From contig NC_135557.1 of assembly GCF_964340395.1 (NCBI RefSeq), positions 19,678,225 to 19,742,224 of the forward strand: a stretch of 64,000 bases of DNA. Reading direction: 5' to 3'. Source of the stretch: Glandiceps talaboti (Eukaryota > Hemichordata > Enteropneusta > Spengelidae). Both the position numbers and the translations under genes were made by a program. A model generated the notes under the pieces. It was not told the origin of the DNA, did not search any database, and worked only from the letters and a program-made list of their open reading frames with translations. Shown piece by piece: positions 24,551-48,454 of the stretch (the stretch's first letter is position 1; every line of letters starts with the position of its first letter).

Positions 24551-24612
24551 GTGGAAGTTGAACTCAGGATTTCCTGACTAATCATGAGTTTTAACAACTG
24601 CACCACAGGGAG
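24551..24612 (-). pseudogene. tRNA-derived relic (SINE head or tRNA pseudogene)
   Basis: On the minus strand, CTCCCTG is followed by TGGTGCAGTTGTTAAAAC (A-box like) and, 33 nt later, GAGTTCAACTTCC (B-box like), in normal tRNA spacing. Stems are poor, so it is not a working tRNA. Confidence 0.4.
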
Positions 24613-25469
24613 GCAGTGTTGAAAATGTTTTCATTGAAACAGGGGAGGGTCATATTTCAGAGAAGGAAATTTGAGGGAGAGTCACTTTTTAGAGCAACGG
24701 ACTAGAGGGAGTGTTACAGACAGGACTTCATTTCCTCCGACTCCCCCCTTGTAATTACTGAAGGCTCATTAAATGAAAGTATGACCCAAATACACATTAA
24801 TATATTTATAACTTAAGCTGACTTTTCGTAAATACCCTGCTACCAGAGCTACAAAGTCCTCGCACCCTATGTGTTAACAAAACAGTCACTTTGACAACAC
24901 AAAACACATTCCTAGTACACGACTGAAGCAACTAGCTAGTTTTAGGTTTAATAGGTCTGGCTTGACCCTTTCTGTTTGACCTCTAGATGCGAGGTCAAGG
25001 TCAAACAAATTGATCAATCGGCATCTTTTCTTTGTCATAACATATGAATCATACCTAGAAAACGCACAGAGGGCGCCTTTCAAAGTCGAGTAAAAGTAAT
25101 CTGATAATGAAATTTTCTAGCTACAATAAATCTCTTGCCCTGGGAAACAATTATTTGTTTAAAGTTGTCACCATCACAGGATGGCGGATACTGCAGCTGT
25201 TTCTAATGAATTGGATACCTCCATTCTGTTTACAACAACCAAATATTATATGAAAGAATAATGGCATCTAGGAGATTCTTGGCAGTATAGCATATGGTTA
25301 CACTCATTACTATTGATATTAATAGCTAGTAGGGAAATATCAAATGACTGTGTATCTGTGATATCGTTTATTTGTAGCAGATGTGGTCTCTTACCCTTCC
25401 TTGTCAAACTGTGCATACGTACGTGAATAAATGTTTTACTATCTCATCAACATGACCCATGTATTTATT
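24613..25469. other. Intergenic, no gene seen
   Basis: A short frame from ATG 25181 (MADTAAVSNELDTS..) has a good initiation context but ends after 26 codons with no convincing donor. Otherwise unremarkable. Confidence 0.35.
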
Positions 25470-25565
25470 TATTTATGTATGTATTTATGTATGTATGTAT
25501 GTATGTATGTATGTATGTATGTATGTATGTATGTATGTATGTATGTATGTATGTATGTATGTATG

Positions 25566-25604
<39 letters not shown>

Positions 25605-26165
25605 ATGTATGTATGTATGTATGTATGCATGCATGCATGTATGTATGGACGTATGTATGTATGTATGTATGTATGTATGTATGTGTGTATGTATGTATAC
25701 GTACGTATGTATGTATGTATGTATGTATGTATGTATGTATGTATGTATGTATGTACGTACGCATGTATGTATGTATGTATGTATGTGTGTATGTATGTAT
25801 ACGTACAATGTACGTACGAATGTATGTATGTATGTATGTATGTATGTATGTATGTATGTATGTACGTATGTATGTATGTATGTATGTATGTATGTATGTA
25901 TGTGTGTATGTATGTATACGTACAATGTACGTACGAATGTTCGTATGTATGTATGTATGTATGTATGTATGTATGTATGTATGTATGTATGTATGTATGT
26001 ATGCATGCATGCATACATGCGAGCATGTATGTATGTATGTATGTATGTATGTATGTATGTATGGATGGATGGATGGATGGATGGATGGATGTATGTATGT
26101 ATGTATGTATGTAAGTATGTATGTATGTATGTATGTAGACGTGTGCCTGTGTCTGTGTAGGTAGG
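25470..26165. repeat. (TATG)n array of ~700 bp with higher-order structure
   Basis: A nearly pure TATG array holds TG, GCAT and GGAT subtracts. A motif GTATACGTACAATGTACGTACGAATG occurs at 25797 and 25914, 117 bp apart, with a simpler version at 25696. This indicates tandem duplication of a larger unit. All six frames are open over much of it; these are artefacts, not genes. Confidence 0.97.
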
Positions 26166-26596
26166 TAGGTATTTGCTTATAGTTAGTTAGCTATCTAGGT
26201 ACGTAGGTAGAAAGACAAGGTAGGCATACAAAATGTTACAAGTTTGTCAATGCATAAGTAAGAATTCGTTTTGTTTGGCATACTGAAAGTCAGACCATCC
26301 AAAATGTCAAAGCCGTCAATACTAGTTTATTCATTCAAATATTCATTCTGTAATAATGTTGACATTTTAATTACAAATTTAATGTAACTGTTAAAGATCG
26401 TGTAATTTAATACTGTCCCATAATAAGTATCCATTGATAAAAGGAAATCATTTATATAAGAATATTGGAAATATGTCAATTTAGATTATTATCATTAATA
26501 CTTGGGACGTCACCATAGATTCTAATTTCGAGAACGAAACACTGCTGTGTTGCACTCATTGAAGAGAAATGCCACTCCAGGAAATAATTACAAGGC

Positions 26597-26827
26597 ATGT
26601 ATGTAAATTCAGTTCTGTCGACTTATTACGTTACACAAGAAGTTATTGCTTACGTTTTGACTGTATGGGGGATTAAACCAGATGACATTGCGTTTCCTAT
26701 TTCTCCGTCTCTTGATGGCGTCAATTCTATCTGTGTAAACAAGGTTGTCTTTATAGCCAAACGTAATGTGACACTGTGGAATTTTCAAAACAAGGACATT
26801 TTGACGAAAATATCCATACCCAAATGA
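26597..26827 (+). pseudogene. Possible LINE ORF C-terminal relic
   Basis: A 76-residue frame ends with VNKVVFIAKRNVTLWNF and a stop. The pattern (isolated hydrophobic-AKxxI/V-basic tail) resembles the last residues of some non-LTR retrotransposon ORFs, but no catalytic motif is present and similarity is only suggestive. It could be chance. Confidence 0.2.
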
Positions 26828-29013
26828 TATTATTTATGATAGTAAGTTCATAACAGCACTGTACAGGTACATACATTTCGCAACGGTATCGCGGGCAGTA
26901 TTGCAGTAGTTACGCCCGTGGTCGACCATCTACTTTTACTAACATATTAAAGCATTTTCTGAAACTTTTAGAGAACCTACTCTAATATCACCATGCAGTT
27001 TCCGTATCGCGACACTCATCTAACGACACGTGTCATGTTACGGAAACTACACTCACGATGATACGACAAACGAAGAGGTGATATCGGGTAATAACCTCAT
27101 AATATCACCTCATGGTATGATTGTCATTGAGCATGTGATTATTACTACATGTGGTTGTCATTATGTGAGCATGTCATTATCACTACGTTAGCATGTGGTT
27201 GTCATATGAGCATGTGATTATCACTATTAAAGTGAGCATAATTATGGTGTTATATGAAGTCATGTAATATGACGGTAAACTGGTGCACAGAATGATGAAA
27301 ATTGTGAATCTAAATTTTGTAGTAATGTCGTAGATCTAGTAGATATAGAAAGACAAATTTCACAACTAGTTGATCAAAAAGATATTAGGGTTTTAACGAC
27401 AGGACAGCCATGTGTTTGTGACGTTTGATATATAGACATGAGATGGTGTCAGGCAGAATGTGTGCTTATGATACAACTGTGGAAATAGAGCTTTTAGTTT
27501 ACTAAGATAGACACAAACTAAAACTATGCTTTTTTTCGATTACACAACTGAGTGACAGCCGTGCCTCTGTTGTGCGGCTATTATCATCATGTGATCAAGA
27601 CAGTGTTCATATTATAGTAATATCAATGTTGGAATGATAGCGCTTTCCCACTTTGCTCAAAGGGCTTCACAAGCTATTTTACATACAGCAGCTACGAGTA
27701 GGAAGTAAGTAATATGCCAGAGACGATCTAGAGCTCTGAATTGAAAGCCCCCAAAGAGTACTCTGCCATCAGAAAGGCCATCTAATGTGAACTTACAACT
27801 AACCCAATAGTAGCTAATATCAAGATTTCGAAATATTAGTTTTTGCCTGTGTCTATCTTTGTTAGCTGAAATCTCGAGTTTGTATATTGTATTTCCATTA
27901 ATTTGTAATGGGAAAAGTCAGACATCGAAGATACCATAAAAGTAGTGTTACTCAAAAAAGGTATTCCTTGGAATGTGTGTGAAAGATCAGAATGGTTTAT
28001 GCCCGAGTGAAGTCCTTAATTACCTACCCTGACAGCGAGCAGGAATTATTATTTCTCTTTCTTTCACTCATTGAATCCTTCTCTTAAAATTGACAAACTG
28101 TCTAAAATTATTTTCTAAATAGTTTTTTTTCTTTAAATGGTTAATTTATTCTGTCCGTCTGGCTCTCTCTGTCTCAGTCTCTCTCTCTCTGTCTCTCCCT
28201 CCCTCTCCCCTTTCCCTCTCCTCCCTTTCCCTCCCTCTCCCTCCCCCCTCTCTCTGTGTGCAAATAATTTAAGGTACAATTTTTTTATGTCAGATCTAAC
28301 ATAAGCTATTCGATTGTTTGTTTGTTTCCTTATTACGGAATTCGAGCTCACTTTATTATTTCTCTACCCTTCATCTACTCGTCACAACGCTGTGCAGGAT
28401 GATTTAGACTATTAAGAATTAATTTGTGGTCTCTTCCTTTGAACCTCGACATTTAAGTCAATAGTTTTAACCATCTGGTTCCTATTTTGAACTGGATCTG
28501 AAATAGTCAGCAAATTAAGGCTTCTCCTCTTGTACGTATCCAAAACCCAATAACATTTTCTTTGATTCTATCAAAGTTATCATTTGTTATTTCAGCGATT
28601 ATCACCTACATTATTGATATTTGAATTTCGCCCGCCATCACAGCAATGTTTAGAACATGTAGCATTGTAGCCACACCCAGCACGGATTATTAACATACAT
28701 TAGTATAAAATCTGAAGATGGTATACTCGCTCACATATGCAAAGAGCCTCATTAAATATGCATCGTTGACCAATCAGGTTGTATGTGTCTTTTAATTGTA
28801 CACAACATGTTTGTCAGGGCGGGGTTTCTATACTATTGTTTCTAAACGCTGTGTTAGACTTGATTGTGACCAAAAATAATACATAGAAACCGTCAGCCGC
28901 GCGCCATGTAAGACTTCAGACAAAGTAATAAGATCGGATCCATACGTAGTAGGTTTTTAGGAAACAGCTGATCGATTTTGGCGGGACTTGTAAATGTTAT
29001 CATGACAGCCATT
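26828..29013. other. Intergenic, no gene seen
   Basis: A degenerate short tandem (GAGCATGTGATTATCAC types) lies at 27120-27235. Copy B of the dispersed repeat described at 5817 lies at about 27455-27620. A CT/CCCT-rich tract lies at 28160-28250. No coding exon was recognised. Confidence 0.4.
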
Positions 29014-41701
<12,688 letters not shown>

Positions 41702-42477
41702 ATCTACAAGACACGTTTAGTGGTTACTGCGATACCAATCAACTACAGGAGAACGTTGCTGTGCTTCAAAGAGGTGCGACGATATATTAACTCCAATGCA
41801 GCGTTAATGTGGCATCACATGGATGACCTAGAGATGATGAACTTAATCATATTGAGAGGAGGAAAAGGTGTTTAGAATTGCGCTAATTATTACATAAGTG
41901 TACATGCGCAGTGTGGATTTGGAAACGTATTGGTTTATCATTATACTGCTGAATTGATAGGCAATGGAGTTGTATCATGGATTAGTATAATGTACACAAT
42001 GTATTATTCATATACCAACATGTATGCGCACGACGCAATTAAGAATATGAATTAACGTGAATTACCAGAAGGGCAATGTCTGTCTGTCTCCTTGCTTGCC
42101 TGCCTGCCTGTCTTCCTGTCTGTTTGTCTGTCTGTCTGTCTGTATGTCTGTCTGTCTGTCCGTCTGTCCGTCCGTTTTGATTTAATGTTATCGACTTCAA
42201 CAAATACTCTCACTTAAAGCTTTCCTCAAAATCATTCTTCCTCCATACCTAAAATGTAGCAAATGGCAAACCATTGGTCTGTCGGTCTGTATGTCTGTCT
42301 ATCTGTCTGTCTATCTGCCTATCTGACCAATTGTGTGCGTAGTACAAAAGCACTTTCTTGCTGATGGGGTGTTTTAATAGTTTTTATCTAATATTTTTAT
42401 TTACTCTTCGACCCCTTTCGAGAGGAGTAAGAGAAACAATTAAAAGTCAGATGCCACAATACACAAAACGCAAATGA
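41702..42477. other. Upstream flank of nAChR-A with TCTG microsatellites
   Basis: (TCTG)n and TGCC tracts at about 42074-42175 and 42276-42325. No TATA box was recognised at a fitting distance from the 41701 start codon. An acceptor-like TTGTAG lies two bases before that ATG on the minus strand, so a 5' non-coding exon further right is possible. Confidence 0.35.
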
Positions 42478-42836
42478 GGCCTAAAGAAAAAAAATATTTG
42501 GTTCCGGTTACCCGACCCCACCTATTTTTTCACTGCCGACCCTACACTTGTATTTACATATTCGAGAAAAAAATAATAAAATCACAAAATTGTGAAGTCT
42601 CGCGAGAGATAGTGTATGTGGAAACTGACATCAACTTATATAAAAGTGTTCTTCCAATATGTAATGGCTGTATATCTGATGGGAAGAAACCAATAACACG
42701 TACAGAGAACATATGGAAAACAATAGAAAACATAACTACCTCTACTAGTAGACATTCAGTTTTGTTTTTTAAATCTACCTACCCCAACTACTCTAAAACT
42801 GAGTGTAATCGGAACCACATAATTTTGTTTTAGGCC
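42478..42836 (-). mobile_element. Harbinger-like MITE, copy 3 (full length)
   Basis: A 359-bp element in reverse orientation to copy 1, with GGCCTAAAGAAAAAAAAT..TGGTTCCGGTTAC at one end and GTGTAATCGGAACCA..TTTTAGGCC at the other. It is flanked by TGA on both sides (42475-42477 and 42837-42839). The inverted ends are about 37 bp. The 119-codon open frame across it is a shadow, not a gene. Confidence 0.85.
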
Positions 42837-42839
42837 TGA

Positions 42840-45037
42840 GAAACAAATAATTGTAATGACAAGTGACAATTGCACAGCAACATACATAACAATAAAGAAG
42901 TGGGGGTGCAAACAAGATATGTAAAAGCGACTGCTCAAATTTCGACCTTATGACTTTGGCGAATTTTGCAAGTATTTCTACGTAATATTTGCAGTTGAAC
43001 TACTCTTTAAATTGTGGAGTGTGTGCCTGTCCGTCCGTCTGTCTCTCTGTTCGTCTGTCTGCCTTTAAGCCCCTGTATGTCTATGTCTGACAGGATTAAT
43101 ATAAAGCAACGAAATTGGAAAGATCAAAGAAGACTAACAAAAGTCATGTGCCGACTTATTGTTCAACTCTCAAATAACTACCGACATGTAACCATCTGAA
43201 TATGCTTTTGTTCCTATGTAATAAAGCTGCAATCAATAATGATGTATATGTAATTAAGTCTCCGCCACTGTTTATAATTTCTGTCAATCACACAATTTCC
43301 ATCATTTATGGTTTACTTCATTAGAAATATTGCATTTTATTGACTACACATAATGACAAGAAACGTTGCACACAGCCTGACAAAGTAATTTAGTCTTATA
43401 TATCAAATTATTTTCTTAAATAATGGCAGGATTAGGCGAGACATTGACAAGAATTCTATCTGACATACAATACCATACATCAATCACAGTTATTGACTGC
43501 TTTATATTCGATGGACAAATTCATCTATACAGTGACGTTTCATTAAATCATAGTCATTAGTTAGAAAGTTACATTGTCTGAGTGGTATTTCTTTAACAAC
43601 TTGGCGAGGGTTTAAGCTTTATAGTCAATATCATTTCAAACATATGCATCGCTCATCCAGTAAAGAAACTTAATTTTAAGTTTTAAAGTTACAAGTAAAA
43701 GTTTGTTTTTATTATGCATGTCTTTCTCAATTATACTTTCAAGGTGCCACTGCCAAATACTCTTGCTCTCGTGTTCGTAGGTATCAAATCCCACGTGCAA
43801 GTGTCTTTATTTATTTCTGGAATTTTTGGGTAAGGAGATCTATGAATGTCCCAGGCATACCTTCTTTTAAGATCTGTTTTATCGAGACATTGGAAAGCCA
43901 CAGAAACTCCAACAGAGTTGTGTGTGATAAGACAGCCGCATATATAAAAACAAGACGAGAGACATAGACATACTTTGTGGTCGTCGTACATGTCATTACA
44001 GTGGGGCAGCAATATGGTATCCCAATCGACTTTAATGAATTTTACGCGCCATTTGTTACTGCATTGTTTAGTGACATTATGGCCACAATGTAGCTTCGAC
44101 ATAAATAATTAACACACACTTATACACAGACACACGCACAGACACTCTGTCTCTTTTTGTCGCTGTCTGTCTGTCTGTCTGGATGTCTGTCTGACTGTCT
44201 GTGTCCCGCAAACGCAAAGGCGTCTTCACATGCAGTATTATATACATGAGGCATAGTGAACCGTCAATTTTACATACAATGATTTTTTATCAATGTCGAA
44301 AAATGTTTTCAAAATTAAGCGCGCCATAATATATGAATATCGTTAATTTCTGTCCCTACCATGACATTGAATATGTGTGGTGACGAACAAACCTTCAACT
44401 TCGGAACCTATTTGCATACCAATCCAACCACCTTAAGATTCAAGTTACGCCAGGACGGTCAACAGGACGGTATTATATTCTGCAATGAAGAAGTTTGAAG
44501 TCGACACAGGCCTATTACCAACGACAGATTTTATGGACGATACTTTGCACCCAGAATTTAGAATGTTCCACCCGTGCTTAGTTTGTTTTTGCGCTATTTG
44601 GCTTATTATTTCTCCATACATACGTTGCATGTTCACACAAACGGCCCATGTTTGAGTCATACGTTTAAAATTCACGCTAGTGTGTTCAAGCTTTACGGTA
44701 AATAGAAAGTGGGAAGTCGAGATGTGTTGCTGCTTTACTGCCAACATACCTTAGGCTAAGATTTTCATCGAATACGAAGACAGCTTGTGGACATATCACA
44801 TTTGCAATCTGTGGTAGAACTGCACTCGATGGATTATTAGCTGATATACGCGATCAGTGATGCACATCTTGATACTGTCATGATCCATTTGCCATTGCAA
44901 AGTTCTGGCACACCATACTTTATGAGGGAATGTTACGTATACCACGTTTGCGCAGTCTCAGAATAATGAATATTAATTATATGACATCACGATCTCTCTT
45001 CACGCGCAATTCGAACAATTCAGAGTGAATCAGTCGG
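42840..45037. other. Spacer between the divergent nAChR genes
   Basis: This, with the flank to the left, makes the 3.4-kb interval between the two start codons (41701 and 45089). It contains TCTG tracts at 43024-43075 and 44162-44205 and AT-rich DNA. No clear shared promoter or CpG-rich block is visible. Confidence 0.4.
43731..44102 (-). CDS. Unrecognised Cys-rich open frame, hypothetical
   Basis: A 123-codon frame on the minus strand contains nine cysteines (HCGHNVTKQC, CLCLSS, CGCLITH, CTWDLIP) and ends just before an AATAAA at 43710-43715. It is not built of simple repeats, unlike most long frames here. There is no signal peptide and no recognised domain. An upstream minus frame at 44445-44747 could be a second exon, but I see no decisive splice join. 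It may be a single-exon gene, a decayed exon or chance. Confidence 0.2.
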   Translation of the reverse strand: MSKLHCGHNVTKQCSNKWRVKFIKVDWDTILLPHCNDMYDDHKVCLCLSSCFYICGCLITHNSVGVSVAFQCLDKTDLKRRYAWDIHRSPYPKIPEINKDTCTWDLIPTNTRARVFGSGTLKV

Positions 45038-45064
45038 ATGGAGCTTAACAAGGTAACGAAGTAA
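45038..45064 (+). promoter_or_regulatory. Short upstream ORF before nAChR-B
   Basis: ATG GAG CTT AAC AAG GTA ACG AAG TAA encodes eight residues and ends 24 nt before the nAChR-B start codon at 45089. If transcription begins upstream of 45038 it would sit in the 5' leader and could reduce translation. No transcription start evidence is visible. Confidence 0.35.
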
Positions 45065-45088
45065 TTCACATTCGTTCTGCCGCGGAAA

Positions 45089-48000
45089 ATGTCGTTTGGT
45101 CATGGCACAGCAATATGTCAGGTTATATGCTTAGCTTGCACATTCCTATGTACACAGCTAGGTAAGTACACAATTGTTTCATCTTGCAGGCTTTTTTAAT
45201 TTTTCGGCCAAAAGCCTGGTCAGTGTAGTCATTTCATCTGATTACAGGTTCTCCTTTCTTTTCTTTTAAAAACAACATTTCAAATTTGAAACGCTTCTTC
45301 TTTTGACTTCGTGCCTGGACGATGTATAAATAGCTGACTTCTTATCCTTCGTCTTGTAAAAAAAAAGTGTGTCTCGTAATACCCACGACGGCAAACGTGT
45401 GCGAGTCACGGATGCATGCTCAAACGTACACTTGAATTCAGAGCGCCTCGTTATCCCATTGTTGTTGTTGTTGTTGTTGTTGTTATTGTTTTCGGCAGTG
45501 TGATCTTAAATGACCATATCCCCATCCCCAGGCTACTACTGTAACAATACGATGTTTGACATGACAATATACAGAATTATTGCATACTCACATTTACATA
45601 CACACAATTCAGAGCGTCTTGCAACATTCCACTAGTATCCGCACACAGAATGGTTATAAACATAAATATCTCCGTTCTTTAGTGCTATTCCGACACCGTC
45701 AGTGTTTAATGCCCTTTAAACAAGGACTTGTAATGTTATGACATTGAATGTAATGTGTACATCAGAGATGCACTAAAGGTGTAATGTAGGCACGAAGAAA
45801 ATTAATAATGTAGATATATTAGCAAATTGGTCATACATTTTTTATCATTTTTCTAAAATTAAAAATTAATTTGATAATGCAATGAGTCTGCAACACATTT
45901 GCATGCATGCACAGATGATGACATTCCATAACATTTTAGTTTGCGTATACTAATTAAATATGTCATCGACATTTTTGCTAATTAATCTAAGACCCTTAAT
46001 CTACGACCGCAACAGACAAGATAATAACGTAATGACGGCCAGTTTCCGACACTATTTCGTCGGCTAGCTAGACAGTGGAAACGACAGCCAACCCTTGGAA
46101 CTACAGAATTAGTAGTGATGATGAGAGGCTGGGCAGTGCAATCCACTTACACAGCGTTGCTGTAGAAAGTCACCCGTCACTACTTCCGGTCGAGTTTTTC
46201 AGGGCACTTCAGCGTTCTCTTGGCAGTTGTAATAAAAGCCAACGCTTAAAACTGTAGCATTGGCTAGGCAGAGGTGATAACAGCCGACCATCGGAACTAC
46301 TGTGTCGGCCAGGCAATTGTGATGACAGTTGCAATCGCAATGTCGGCTAATAAGCAGTGGTGATAACAATCATTCCTCTCAATTGCAGTGTCGATACGAA
46401 TAAGATATGTAATTATATCCACTTGGGACAACAGATGCAATTATTATTTTTTTCGATAATTTTCAGACTTAATTTGTCCAATTAAGTATTAGTGCATTAT
46501 TGCGGATATTAAGAACACATCTAATAATTAAAGTATTCTTTCATTCTCTGTCCGAACTGGGAATCCTTTTCCTTCTTACGTTTACAATTGTCTCAGTAAT
46601 TCTTAAACCTTTTCTTTATCATGAAAAGTCTGACAACCTCCTGATCTATAGTTTGCGCATTAAGAAAATTTTAATAATTTTTTCCAAGACAACAACGAAT
46701 CATATCCAATTCATAATGTCAATTTTACTGAATACGTTCCCATGACATGAAATAAATTAACGTGTAATGTTTGTCTATTTTTATCAATTTCCCTCTAGAC
46801 TCGACTGAAGGCTTTGACTCAGCCGCCAGTCTTGTTGGTAGCCTTCTTAAGGGTTACCCAAAGTACACACGGCCTGTGAGAAACAGTACCACGATTACGA
46901 ATGTGACACACAGAGTATGGCCAATACAAATACTTGACGTGGTGAGTTTAACATAAAATGGTATAAAGTCGTAATGAGAGCGAAAATAAATGTCTACCTG
47001 GTTTTAATACAAATCACTTCCTGTACGTACAATAACAAAATTGCATACATAATACGTCGTTCGCTTTCTTCTAATTATTGAGTTGCAAACATAGCGTTGA
47101 ATTTGTTTCACACTGTTTTTCAGGTAGGAAAACACAGTAGAGCTCTTTCAATAAATATTAAAAAACTGAATAAATAGCATGTTACAACTTTAATAACACA
47201 AGTGGGATTGTATACATGCACACGATTATCTACATAATAGTAAATATGCTCATAAACGTAATTTTATGGGACGGTTTTCGCTAACACATTCTGAATATCA
47301 ATTCTGGGTTTCGTTGCTTAGCAATTATACACACGTTTACAACACTTATTCCCATGACGGTTGAGAGAAGGCTTCAGGTCATATTTTGACTACCAACAGG
47401 GATATCACAATTCATATTTCATGAGTAATATTTTGTGACATATTTCACTTTCATGTCAACTGTTGTTGTTAATAAAGAATAATGTGACATTCATTAAATA
47501 AATCAAGATTATAGTCGAAGACTAATTTTGAGGCGAGGACAGTTTTATTAGTTGTCAATAAGACTGATGTATGAAGTGGCAGCTTTTTTGTTGCATGATG
47601 TTGTAACACACAATGATATTTTTTTATTAAAAACGGGTTAATTTCTTCCAAACTTTTGACCCAAGATTTTTTGGCATTTGAACTAATTTCCTTTATAAAG
47701 ACTGACTGCATTTGTGGAAATTCATATTTTAATAATATAGAATAAACATTTACTGTATTAAGCATTATTTTCGATATGATATTTTTTTAGGATGAACGCA
47801 ACCAGATCCTGACAATGAAGGTGTGGCTCCGATTGGTGAGTTTAAAAAGCAGAACCGAATAGAAATGCATGGAAAATAAAAACATGGAAAATAAAAACTA
47901 ATTTAATTGTTTTAGACAAACAAATATGTCCAGCAAATATTCACAAAGAACGTAATATTCACATTCCTTAAAGACCCCATTGTATCGAATCTTTGGCTAC

Positions 48001-48377
48001 TATTCCCATGACAACGAAAGTCAGAGGAATTGTTTACTGTGATAAAGCAATACAACCCGCGGGAAAAAAACACGAATGCGTTTACTTACTCGTGGTAAGC
48101 AAGATTCATACAAGGCCATATGTAATGTACTTAGCGTTAGTAACTTATCAAAGCATAAACACCACATGAGCAAGAACCTCAAAGTTCAGAAAATGGTTTC
48201 ACATGCCCTTTGCGATTTACATTATTAACGAAGTAATTATTGTAGTCAAAACTCATGTCCCTTGATAGATCTACAAATACAAAAAGGGCACATGACATTT
48301 ATAATTGGCTGCACTAAATTTCCCGAATTGTAGAGAGAGCGGGGGAGGGGGTAGGGTGGGAGGGAGGGAGGGAGGGA

Positions 48378-48454
<77 letters not shown>

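Noticed and set aside
25181-25262. ATGGCGGATACTGC start with a good initiation context
   Set aside because: The frame stops after 26 codons and I see no convincing donor, so it is not supported as a first exon.
25431-26164. Very long open frames (over 220 codons) of MYVC and HTYI repeats
   Set aside because: They are readings of a TATG tetranucleotide array. All frames stay open because TATG/CATA repeats contain no stop. The same applies to frames at 10364-10834, 32508-33153, 52375-52768, 57383-57837 and 59648-60240.
42474-42833. 119-codon plus-strand frame
   Set aside because: It coincides exactly with the Harbinger-like MITE copy 3, whose other copies do not keep the frame open.
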